Origin: Gracilariopsis chorda
Lineage: Eukaryota > Rhodophyta > Florideophyceae > Gracilariales > Gracilariaceae
Length of the DNA stretch: 64,000 bases
Direction of reading: 5' to 3'
Assembly: GCA_003194525.1 (NCBI GenBank)
Contig: NBIV01000009.1
Coordinates: 434,001 to 498,000, forward strand
Position 1 is the stretch's first letter. Each line of letters begins with the position of its first letter. The translations under genes and the position numbers were made by a program. The notes beneath the pieces are model-generated. The model did not search any database. It saw nothing but the letters and a program-made list of their open reading frames with translations, and was not told the origin of the DNA. Shown piece by piece: positions 1 through 8,928 of the stretch.

Positions 1-240
1 GTCCTCAAAAAGCAGAAGATAAAATATCAAGTACCATTACCAAGAGTTGATAAAATTTTGAGCCAAATGGGAGGAGAAAAAGTATTCTCTGCCCTTGGTC
101 TCAAAACAGAATATAATCAAATAAAAAAGAGAAAGTGATGTAGAAAAACAGCCTTTTGAACTAGAAATGGTCAGTTTGAATATTTCATTACACTGTTCGT
201 TCTTAATGGAGCCCCGAATGCTTCCAAACATTAATGAATA
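1..240 (+). mobile_element. Fossil Ty3/gypsy reverse transcriptase fragment
   Basis: The plus-strand translation follows the order of the early Ty3/gypsy reverse transcriptase: a PLPRVD-type start, a GG-x-x-x-F-S-x-L-x-L-K-x-x-Y-x-Q-I stretch, K-T-A-F, then a GQFEYF-like segment and a G-A-P-N-A motif. This is an old, broken copy with a few breaks, cut by the window edge. No LTRs are visible here. Family assignment rests on motif order only. Confidence 0.6.
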
Positions 241-2597
241 TTCTGCGCAGGAAACTGTAGCGCACTGGGGTTTGCCATTATATAGATGCAAGAGGCCTGG
301 CTTTTATGGGGCAGCCGCACTGTTAATTTAGAGGGCGGTGCCCAGAATGTTTTGTTCTTTGCGGCACTGCCGCCTTGCATTTGGCGTGTATTGGGTGTGG
401 CGTGTGCACGTGCGACACTGGCCCTTGGCCGACTACAGCGCACAGGCACATGTACAATTGTACAATTATGTACTTTACTTATTAGAGTTGACTAGCTTTA
501 CAACAGCTCTCGGAGCGGCAGGCCATGTTAGAGTACTGCACGCTCCTGCTTGTAGGTGAAGTACGCTGGCCTCATGGAGGCTTCCAAAATCCAGTTTTGT
601 TATGGCAACACAAGTCCTTCCGGACTTACTCCCGTGTTGAAGGCGGCAATACGGACTATAGCCTGCGCAACTATAGTCCAGGTCCACCTCGTGGTCCACA
701 CTCGCCCAGATTCCAGAATAACGCTAGAGATTAACATGAAATGCATCTTTGTGATCGTTGGAGCAAGTAGGAATAAATATTGTAGAAAGGGAGAAGGCGG
801 GATTGCAAATGCGCACTTCTGCGTATGGTAATCACATCTCCACTTTCTCGCTGTGCAGGCCCAGTTTGTGGTGTGGTGCTTGCAAATGTAGAGATGATGG
901 ACCGCAGAAAAGACAAAGAAAGCTCTGCTGATGAAACCAAGCCATGCAGACACGCGATGCAGGCAGGCTGCAACAGTGCAATGTAGGTCTGGCATGCAGA
1001 ATTTGACGCCAACGACGATGGGCGGAACGTCTTCTATCTAGCCAGTGCTAGAAGAAAGTAGAAACGCATGGATGAGCTTCTGCTTGAGCAGTGTAGACTA
1101 GATTCACATCACACGGACACCTCTTTTGAGGTATGGTATCAAAATTAGTGTGATTCTACCAGTGCTCTCTGATATAGACACGCGACGTGAATATAAAATT
1201 TACTTCAGCACCTCAAAGAATGATCAAATTTACCAGTCTACCAGACGAGTGCTATATATCGTGCATGCATGACGACCAGAGTAAGCTACTTCGATCGATC
1301 AGCTCATTGGTGGTGTTTTTGATCGCTATAACTCTATTTGACCATTTTCGCCTATGTCACAGTTACAGTTTCCGTCTGTCATGACTACCCAACGTAGCAA
1401 CTTAATACATCTGTACATGCGACAACAAACAGCCGCCGCAGTTGCTGTAGCTCTAGGAACAACTTAAAGTATTCAAAAATGAACTTGACTAAAGCCAGAT
1501 TGTAGAATACTAGGATTCAAAGAATATTTAACGTGGGCAGAGAAATTGGACTCTAAAATAACATGGTCTCAGTCTCATGTACTTTTTGTTCCTTCAGACG
1601 TCCTTTCAGAATTCCAAGAAATAGGTTCTTGAAGCTTGTAGAAGATCTAACTTATTTTCTCACGCATATGGAAAGGAAAGAAGAACAAAGCTGAGAAAAG
1701 AAAGGATTCTTCCCAAAATAAATATTGTAGTCTAACAAAGAATACATATAAATTCTAGATTGTTTGATAATCTAGACAATGGGTGTCGGATGGGTGCAGA
1801 AACGATCAAGTTTTACTTTTACCTGTTTTGGTCTTTTGTTCTGCGTCTTGTTCGTGTTGTTTGATGTATAATATGATGTTGGTATTGCTAAGAGCCGGGT
1901 TTATTTTTCTACTAATATTCGGTTTGTACCTCCGAGAGTTGCTGATTGTTGGTTGTATTTGTGTGTCAAAGCCTTTATTGAAGTTCAATGGAACAGATTA
2001 GGTTTCAGTATTGTGTAGAATCTGTGGTGCCTCTTTTTCAAGCGTTACGCAAGATAAAACTACTGTTCTTGGAAGCATAGTTGCGCTGGGGGATTCAAAA
2101 AACCTCACAAAAAAGTGTAATGTGGTGAGAACTACATTTTCCGAGGGACGTCAGAAACAGAACAGGTGATGTCTCGAACAGGGAAAGAAAGTGGGAGGAA
2201 CTGCTGCCCAGTTGCGTTAAGGCTTTTCTTTCGCGCGTTCTACGCCACAAAAGAGTGGTCAATATAGAAGCAATGCGCTCATTGGTCGATGGAGTGTTCA
2301 ATGAACATGGAAATTTCGAACCATCGTCGCCATTCTTATTTATATGTTCGCCGCGTACTGAAATCAGAAAAGCAATCACAGTATCGATATGGCAACGAAA
2401 AATGGCATTAACAACGCTCATAGGAATGCAAAACGCCCCCTAGTCTCGATATTTTAGGGGTTCTTGAGATATAGCTCTCTGTTAGACTTGCTCTAAGTCT
2501 TGGATAATAAAGGATATGAGAATTTTGTCTTCATTGGTGAAGTCATAGTAACCTTACTAGTAAGGCAAAACTTAAGTTTTTGTGCATCTGTGAGAAG

Positions 2598-2735
2598 TGT
2601 GGTGGCTGATATACGTGTACCAGCTGCAACTATCATCAGTTCACACCGGACATGTGGCCTAGTCGTTTTGACTATGACAGGTTATGGGCCCAGATATTCC
2701 TGGGGTACAGGGTTCGATTCCCTCCAGTCCAGCTG
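2598..2735 (+). repeat. tRNA-like (SINE-like) module, complete copy
   Basis: Contains an RNA polymerase III A-box-like sequence, TGGCCTAGTCG (2655-2665), and a perfect B-box, GGTTCGATTCC (2711-2721). The flanking AGGG/CCCT can form a T-stem, and GGAC near 2649 can pair with GTCC at 2727-2730 as part of an acceptor stem. The D and anticodon arms do not fold convincingly, so this looks like a tRNA-derived SINE head or decayed tRNA, not a working tRNA gene. Confidence 0.35.
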
Positions 2736-2825
2736 CCACTGCACTTGCACACGATGCTTACTATTCCCACCATTCTTCACACTCCACGCTCGTAGTCCAG
2801 GAGCACTACCGCGGGTGAGGAGCAC

Positions 2826-2907
2826 TGTGGTGGCTGATATACGTGTACCAGCTGCGAATATCATCAGTTCACACCGGACATGTGGCCTAGTCGTTTTGAC
2901 TATGACA
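2826..2907 (+). repeat. Second, truncated copy of the 82-bp repeat
   Basis: Direct repeat of 2598-2679, starting 228 bp downstream, with two mismatches in 82 bp. It keeps the A-box-like segment but diverges just after it, so it lacks the B-box half. The high identity suggests a recent duplication or a second insertion of the same short element. Confidence 0.75.
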
Positions 2908-3536
2908 AGAAGAAACGTCACGCGCAACCCTGCTTATCTGAGATCGAGGACAGATTTCCGAGTTTTTTAATCAATTAAACGTAGCAAATGCTCGTAGGAG
3001 GTCTCTTAAGTTTAAAAATGTACGTGTGAGTGAGGACTCTTAGTCCGTTTTTAACCGTCAAGTGTGTACTTGAAACCACAAGTGATGAATTATCGCTATT
3101 GTAGCACTACATCTCAACTAAGCCCCTAAACTTGGGTACTCTCGGCAATTAGGACGCAAAAGGAGGGCCTTCAAATTTCACAGACGGAGAATAAATGATT
3201 CGAAGGCCGAGCCGTGAGAGAAGCTCTGCTCGTTTCCGTTGGAGAACTGAACAAACTACGACGGTAGTAGTGAAGAACAAGATATTCAACAAATTTATTT
3301 TCAGTAAATGGCAGTCGTTGACACGTGTCAAACACGTGCCATTTGCGGAATTATGCGCTGCTTTTCGCTTTGCAGAGCGCCGACGATGGCTGTTTCGTGG
3401 ATCAACGCAGTTACACATCCACTTCGTTAGCCACACTCACATGTGGTAGATAATTGCGACGCAGCACTATCACGTTGGTGAAGTACCTGCAGTCCATACC
3501 ATCCAAGTTCAGGGCTTCCGTGGCGCTGAAACAAAC

Positions 3537-4547
3537 ATGGAGCGTTCACACCAACAGGCCCAGCTAGCCCTCACCAAGTTTTCATACGCCGTGGAACAAC
3601 TTCAGCGTGCTCTGCGCCCCGTCTTGTCAGCAATTGACGGGCTGCGATCCTCCAGTAACGAGGAGGAACTTGACGCTATATCGCGAACTCGCATGCACAT
3701 TTCACTTGCCTATGCAGTCAACTCCCTGTTCTGTATGTACTTGCGCACACAGGGGATTGACCCCGCCACACATCCTATAGCGGAGGAGATTGTACGCGTT
3801 CAGGATGCATTTATGAGAATGAGGAAGGTAGAAGCGGGCGAATCAACCTCACACAAGCAGTTGCCCAAACGCGATAGACGCAAACATATTGCCAATTCAA
3901 AGAAAAGCGCCGCCAGACTTGCCGCTTTGGTGTTTCCAGAAGAGGACGACTTACTTAGAGCTTTGCAGGGAAAGACGCGACGGCCAGAATTGGAAGAAGC
4001 AGAAAGCACTCCCCAGAGCATTATTCATGATGACGCTAAACAGAACCCAGCTGACCAAGAGCGTGCAGCGCACGAACCGCAACTAGAAGACAAAGTTGAA
4101 AATGAACAAGAGAAGAAAGATGAAGAGGATAGCGTTATTCTCATCGAATCAGATAGTGAAACACCAAAATCTGACGCAAACACCGCTCAGGAACATTCGA
4201 AAGATGGGGCAACAGAGAACCACCGTGAACCCACCAACGAAGAGCAGGAAACACTTAGTGAAAATGCAAAACCTGATTCCGAGGAAAAGCATGCAAAGAA
4301 GAAGAAAAGGAAAAAGAAGGACAAAGACCGCAAAGAAAAGGGAAAGAAGAAGAGAAAGGGACATGAAGAACACCATGAAAACAAAAAGAAAGAAAAACAT
4401 GAACGAAGCCGTCGGAAAGAAAAAGACACCGACACCAGTAAGGAGAGAAAAAAGCGAAGATATTCAGAGTCGGACGAACTGCCCATCGCAGATAAGAGGG
4501 AGAACAAGAAGAGAAAGCGTAACACGAAGAGGAGGGAATCTAATTAA
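3537..4547 (+). CDS. C1D: C1D/Lrp1/Rrp47-family exosome cofactor
   Basis: A 336-residue protein. Residues about 5-100 match the Sas10/Utp3/C1D helical domain; the signature Y-L-R-T-Q-G-I-D-P-x-x-H-P-I is at about residue 63-77, followed by the E-x-x-R-V-x-x-x-M-x-x-x-R-K-V-E helix. In this family the domain binds Rrp6 and RNA/DNA and helps the nuclear exosome process rRNA, snoRNA and other RNAs. The C-terminal 230 residues are an acidic then strongly Lys/Arg-rich tail with blocks such as KKKKRKKKDK, suited to nuclear/nucleolar localisation and nucleic-acid contact. Family members usually have a shorter basic tail, so the tail is long here. Single exon; first ATG used. The 3' end faces the ThiO-like gene 146 bp away (convergent). 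Confidence 0.85.
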   Translation: MERSHQQAQLALTKFSYAVEQLQRALRPVLSAIDGLRSSSNEEELDAISRTRMHISLAYAVNSLFCMYLRTQGIDPATHPIAEEIVRVQDAFMRMRKVEAGESTSHKQLPKRDRRKHIANSKKSAARLAALVFPEEDDLLRALQGKTRRPELEEAESTPQSIIHDDAKQNPADQERAAHEPQLEDKVENEQEKKDEEDSVILIESDSETPKSDANTAQEHSKDGATENHREPTNEEQETLSENAKPDSEEKHAKKKKRKKKDKDRKEKGKKKRKGHEEHHENKKKEKHERSRRKEKDTDTSKERKKRRYSESDELPIADKRENKKRKRNTKRRESN

Positions 4548-4693
4548 CCTCACCGTTATCCTTTTTGATTCATAGGTATAGCTATGCGTACACATCCAGC
4601 TGCACAATCTTACTATATGGGTAGAACTTTCCAGTTTAGTTCGGAGGGTAAACGCGGAGTATTCAGGTTACAAGACAAGCTCCTGCAAGCGAC

Positions 4694-6580
4694 TCAAACA
4701 CATGGGTACTCTACACCGTTAACTGAAGCCGTTGCGTTGAAGTTTCCTACGTCGGAAGTGTGCAACTCATTCTCGGTGGATCGAACGCTCTCGTGTTTTG
4801 AGTCAAAGCACTTCTCCAACTCGTCCATGTCTTGATAACCTCGCTTCGCAGCTGCGTCGAACAGCATCACTTCTTCTTCACTAATAGAGAGTACAGGTCC
4901 ATCATCACGTTGCAGAGAACTCTTTTCTCGCCCAAAGGCCCTGTTTGCAGCAAGGGCCTTGGATTGCGACTCTTCCATGCCTTCTCCGCGTTTGGATAGC
5001 ACATCATCGTATGCGTCATTCTCCCCACTGATGCTCTCTGGATTTGGGACGGCAACAGTTGTCGATACTGCCATAGCCTCCTCTGAATGAGCAGCATTCG
5101 TGTTCAGTGGTGACTTTGATGCGTCTGGTTTCTGTGCCGTGGTATCGCTTGCAATGCTTCTTGGCTTGACGTTCTCCGGCCCCTTCCAGTTGGGCGGATA
5201 AATTGGCTCGCTTGTACCGTCAGGAAGCTTTCTCCATAGCTTGATTTGATCTTGCGGAGGTTGACGGGCTTCCTTTGAGGATTGCTGTGGTGGTTGTGGT
5301 TTAGTAGGCGCCTTAATGTGTGTCGCTGAGGGAGGTACTGTTGACTCATCTGCCTGTGCCAGATCGGTTGTGTTGTTGGCTCGATAGAAGCGGTCAAGCA
5401 AAAATTCCGGCAAGAGACTCTGAATGTCAGGCGGTAAGTTTGAGGTATCGCCCAGGGCATAGGCAGCTGCTATGGTGGATGCAATTGGAGTGAGAAGAAT
5501 GCCGTTGCGATAAAGGCCTGTAACAACACTGACGTTGTCAAACGTGCAGGGTCCAAAAATTGGCTTTTCATCTGGAGTAGCCGGACGCAAACCAGCCCAC
5601 ATTTCTCGGAGTTCATAGTCGGCCATAGATGGTACAACTTCCAAGGCACCGTCGATCAGCCGCTTAACTCCGGAGGGAGTCATGCGCACATCAAAGCCAA
5701 CATCCTCCACAGTAGCGCCGATATAGTATTCGCTGAGGTCATTCTTGGGTACTATGTATACCTTGGGACCATATAAGACGTGATTCAGAATAGGATGTGA
5801 AGACTGGGTAGGGGCCAAAGATATGAGCTGCCCCTTGACAGGTCGTATCGGCAGCATCGGAAGTAAGGTCCTGGTCCAGGATCCAGCCGCGATAACAAAA
5901 TGGGCGGCCGATATTAGCTCGCCCGTAGCTGTTTGCAGTGCAGCTACTTGGTGTGCTGTCGGGGAAGTGACTATAGCTCGAACTGGGATTTCATCAACAA
6001 TAACGCCTAACCTCTCGCAGGCGTCTCGAAGGGCGTGTGTAAGACGTCGATTGTCAACTTGGGCATCAAACGGATGTCGGCGCACGGCGGCGACTTTATC
6101 GCTAAGGGCGGGCTCCACGAAACGCACAGCATCGCCAGAAATGACGTCGGGACCAGATATGGGTTCAAAGGACGGGGCGAGGAAGTCAGCGCGTGCTATA
6201 TAGCGAACATCGTGACCGGTAAGAGATTGCAGCCGCTGTACGAAGTTAGGATACATGTGGAGGGATTGAGTGGCGAGCTTCACCATGGGAGGGTCGAGAA
6301 GTTCTGCGCTAGGAGCGAGCATGCCGGCTGCTGCAAATGCTGCGGGTCGACGCGATGGGCAGGTGAGGAGGCGTACGGTGACGCCGCGCTGGACGAGTTC
6401 ATAAGCTGTGGCGAGTCCCGCAGCGCCGCCTCCGACGACGACGATGTCTGGAGTGGCGGAGCAGTGGAGGGGAGCGGCATCGCGGCGCGTGCCTGCGGGG
6501 GCGGATCGGGGGGAATGAGAAGGAATGAACTGGCGGGAGGAGTTGAAAAAGGAGGTGGCTGGCGGAGAAAAGGCGGACAT
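4694..6580 (-). CDS. thiO: ThiO-like FAD-dependent glycine oxidase, plastid-targeted candidate, long C-terminal tail
   Basis: A 628-residue protein when started at the ATG at 6578-6580; the frame runs further upstream but without ATG. Residues 1-43 are Ser/Pro/Arg-rich and acid-poor, like a transit peptide. The Rossmann FAD motif DIVVVGGGAAGL follows at 45-56, then the ThiO hallmarks PVKGQLI and, near residue 365, GLYRNGILLTP. ThiO oxidises glycine to the imine used to build the thiazole of thiamine. Red algae keep thiG and thiS in the plastid genome, so a nuclear, plastid-bound ThiO fits. The C-terminal 230 residues have no oxidase counterpart: they are mostly disordered but include a Trp/Pro-rich patch (LPDGTSEPIYPPNWKGPEN) that looks like a conserved motif of unknown role. 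Divergent from the NRAMP gene. Another DAO-family amine oxidase is possible. Confidence 0.8.
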   Translation of the reverse strand: MSAFSPPATSFFNSSRQFIPSHSPRSAPAGTRRDAAPLHCSATPDIVVVGGGAAGLATAYELVQRGVTVRLLTCPSRRPAAFAAAGMLAPSAELLDPPMVKLATQSLHMYPNFVQRLQSLTGHDVRYIARADFLAPSFEPISGPDVISGDAVRFVEPALSDKVAAVRRHPFDAQVDNRRLTHALRDACERLGVIVDEIPVRAIVTSPTAHQVAALQTATGELISAAHFVIAAGSWTRTLLPMLPIRPVKGQLISLAPTQSSHPILNHVLYGPKVYIVPKNDLSEYYIGATVEDVGFDVRMTPSGVKRLIDGALEVVPSMADYELREMWAGLRPATPDEKPIFGPCTFDNVSVVTGLYRNGILLTPIASTIAAAYALGDTSNLPPDIQSLLPEFLLDRFYRANNTTDLAQADESTVPPSATHIKAPTKPQPPQQSSKEARQPPQDQIKLWRKLPDGTSEPIYPPNWKGPENVKPRSIASDTTAQKPDASKSPLNTNAAHSEEAMAVSTTVAVPNPESISGENDAYDDVLSKRGEGMEESQSKALAANRAFGREKSSLQRDDGPVLSISEEEVMLFDAAAKRGYQDMDELEKCFDSKHESVRSTENELHTSDVGNFNATASVNGVEYPCV

Positions 6581-7005
6581 GATGGGCGACGGAGGCGGGT
6601 TGGGTGTTGGGGGGAGGAGGTGGAGTAGGAGCAGAGCGTCACGGCCAGTGCGGAAAGGTGGCGCATTGGACAGAGCAAGTTTGATCTCCACTGCCTCGCA
6701 CGGCGCGGTTGCAGCAACTAATTTGCACACGTGTGCGGCGCTTCATAGCCAGAAGCGCGCGGGTGCATGGCGCACGAAGTCTGCCAGCAGCGTGGCCCCG
6801 GCGCACTTACACCCCGTTTCCACCCTCAAGGAGCGAGTCCTCCCACGCCCCGGTGCCAAGCAACCCCGCCCCCACACTCCCGCACTTCCAGTCCTCCTTC
6901 CGAGAAGGACAACTCCACATTCGCGCGTCCTTTCGTACTTCTTCACACCGTTCGCGCAATGCCTTCCCTCCCATCCCCGTCCCATCTTCGCCAGCACCCC
7001 CGCAC
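6581..7005. promoter_or_regulatory. 425-bp bidirectional promoter between thiO and NRAMP
   Basis: Lies between the divergent start codons at 6580 and 7006. No TATA box is visible. It contains the perfect 12-bp palindrome GCACACGTGTGC at 6725-6736, with a CACGTG-like E/G-box core CACGTGTG, placed about 150 bp from thiO and 270 bp from NRAMP. In both directions open frames run across the spacer from non-ATG codons, which I regard as chance in GC-rich DNA. Confidence 0.5.
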
Positions 7006-8619
7006 ATGACGCCCCCCGGTCTCGATGGCACTATTCCGCCACCTCCCTCCCCTCGCTCCCCGTTTGTCTCCCGTGCCGCCATCACTTCGACAGATGAGCA
7101 CCAGCAACGCCCGCCTCGCCCTCGCCAGTTTCCGGACTTCGTCACTACCTTCGGCCTTCCTTGTCTCATAGCCGTTGCCGCCATCGATCCCGGCAACCTC
7201 GAAGTCGACCTGCAAGCCGGCCACGCCCTTGGCTACACTCTCATTTGGGTCATTTTGTTTTCCAGCATTCTTGGATGCGTCTTACAAGCTCTGGTCGCAC
7301 ATCTTACCATATGTTCTGGCAAACCGCTTGCCACCTTGATAGCTCAAGTTTACAAGGGAGATCGTCTCCTGGCTTATTCCTTGTTTGCCGTCGCAGAGGT
7401 GTCTGTAATTGCATTTGACGTCGCCGAAGTCGTTGGAACAGCTGTCGCCTTACAACTGCTTTTCGGTTGGCCGTTGTGGTTCGGAATGCTATTTTCCTCA
7501 CTGGATACTATGCTTGTTCTTGTCATGCAGCGCAAAGGCATGACCAAGGTCGAGTTTTTCATTGAGCTTCTGCTCTTCCTATTGGCTGCCTGCCTCTTCT
7601 ACGAGTTGGTACTCTCCAAGCCGGACGTCTTTTCCATGCTTCAAGGTTCTGTCGTTCCATCCTTGGGTTCTGACCCGCAGAAGGGCGCTATACTTGGCGT
7701 TGGCGTGTTGGGTAGCGTAGTCATGTCACACAACCTTTTCCTGCATAGCTGGCTCGTTTATGACCGCGAAAAGAGCGACGACGTGGTTTTGCCGGATTCT
7801 ACGCCTCACCGCAACACCCCAAGGCACATGCGCGAAGCTTGCCACTATGCTACCACAGAAGCAGCTGCAATTTTTGTTGCTACCTTCTTCATTAACGCTT
7901 GCGTCATTTCCATCACGGCCGCGCTCCCGGAGAACGAGCTGCGCTCTCTGGTGGATATCGGTTTGGAGGATGCGGGTGCTTTGCTAGCTCGTGTGTTGGG
8001 GGGGTTTGCATCAACCGCATGGGCTATTGCCCTCTTGTGCAGCGGCCATGCCGCCACTGTCACGGGGGCTCTGGCGAGTCAAGCTGTCTGCGAAGGATTT
8101 CTGGATCTGCCAGAAGAGGGATCTTTTGTACTGGTCATGGCAGTTCGCGCCGTGGCCATTATTCCCGCTCTTGCTGCCGCTCTCATTGCTGGCGAGGAGA
8201 GCGCCGACAAGCTTATCGTGCTTTCTCAAGTCGTACTATCTCTTGCGCTTCCTTTTGCGGTTATTCCTATGTTCAAGCTGCTCATCAGTGTGGACCGTTC
8301 TAGTCGCCACGGCATCATTAGTAAGAAGATGTTGGCTGCGGGATATGTCGCTTTTGCGTTTTTGGTAGCTGCAAACATTTATGTGTTCAGTGACATGGTC
8401 AAGCAGATCAACGAACTCTTCGGTTGTTTTGTGGCGTTTCTGACCTGTGGCATTGCCATCTTCTCGGCTTATTTAATTGTGAAGCTTATCATCACTCCTG
8501 TTCAACTAACAGAAACCCTGACTGCCGTAGAATGGAATGCAGGTACTAACGAAACACGGCCTTTGCTAACTGGTGCAGAGCCCGATAACAGAATCAAAGG
8601 TACAAAAAGCACCACGTAA
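7006..8619 (+). CDS. NRAMP: NRAMP-family divalent metal transporter
   Basis: A 537-residue membrane protein with about 11 hydrophobic segments. The TM1 metal-binding signature D-P-G-N is at residues 61-64, in A-x-D-P-G-N-L-E. The TM6 signature appears as M-S-H-N-L-F-L-H-S near residue 240, where the family usually has M-P-H-N-L: the metal-coordinating Met and the His are kept but the helix-breaking Pro is Ser. NRAMP proteins co-transport Mn2+/Fe2+ with protons. A hydrophilic insert with Tyr, Asp and Lys/Glu residues follows TM6. Start chosen at the first ATG; the frame continues upstream to a non-ATG codon. The N-terminus before TM1 is Pro-rich. Membrane location (plasma, vacuole or plastid envelope) cannot be read from the sequence. 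Confidence 0.9.
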   Translation: MTPPGLDGTIPPPPSPRSPFVSRAAITSTDEHQQRPPRPRQFPDFVTTFGLPCLIAVAAIDPGNLEVDLQAGHALGYTLIWVILFSSILGCVLQALVAHLTICSGKPLATLIAQVYKGDRLLAYSLFAVAEVSVIAFDVAEVVGTAVALQLLFGWPLWFGMLFSSLDTMLVLVMQRKGMTKVEFFIELLLFLLAACLFYELVLSKPDVFSMLQGSVVPSLGSDPQKGAILGVGVLGSVVMSHNLFLHSWLVYDREKSDDVVLPDSTPHRNTPRHMREACHYATTEAAAIFVATFFINACVISITAALPENELRSLVDIGLEDAGALLARVLGGFASTAWAIALLCSGHAATVTGALASQAVCEGFLDLPEEGSFVLVMAVRAVAIIPALAAALIAGEESADKLIVLSQVVLSLALPFAVIPMFKLLISVDRSSRHGIISKKMLAAGYVAFAFLVAANIYVFSDMVKQINELFGCFVAFLTCGIAIFSAYLIVKLIITPVQLTETLTAVEWNAGTNETRPLLTGAEPDNRIKGTKSTT

Positions 8620-8928
8620 TACTCTTAAACGCCAGGTTTCTTTTCTTAGACCGCATCCGCTGTACAAATCGTACTCCGTTAGAACTAGAAATCGCACTTA
8701 TATGCTTATCAAGGGTTACTCTTACACACGTATTACGCTAACATATCTTTTCCTGCTTTTGTGCTCTTGCCAAACTGGGTCTTGGTCAGTGTGAGTGACC
8801 AATGTCACGGCTCTTTAACGGTATTGAATGGAGTCTTCTCGATGCGTCTTATCCAGATGGCTTCGGATCTTGCAAGATCTCATACAATATCTGATACTTA
8901 TTGTTGCTGTACAAAAAGACGGGGCTTC
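8620..8928. other. Convergent intergenic spacer
   Basis: A 309-bp spacer between the 3' ends of the NRAMP gene and the repeat-protein gene. It is AT-richer than its neighbours, with one AAGGGTT motif at 8711-8717. No gene or clear terminator is seen. Confidence 0.5.

Larger units (their letters stand above)
241..3536. other. Gene-free region with transposon debris
   Basis: No open frame here resembles a known protein. The stretch holds the end of the gypsy fossil, AT-rich unassigned DNA at about 1.4-2.1 kb, and an 82-bp direct repeat with a tRNA-like module at 2.6-2.9 kb. The last few hundred bases are presumably the promoter of the C1D-family gene that starts at 3537. Confidence 0.5.

Noticed and set aside
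2598-2735. Functional tRNA gene
   Set aside because: B-box is good, but the acceptor stem has mismatches and the anticodon and D arms do not fold.
6581-6730. N-terminal extension of the ThiO frame
   Set aside because: It begins at a GTG, not ATG, and lies across the divergent promoter; the ATG at 6580 gives a good transit peptide.
6709-7005. N-terminal extension of the NRAMP frame
   Set aside because: It begins at TTG with no ATG before 7006, is Pro/Ser/Arg low-complexity and overlaps the neighbour's upstream region.
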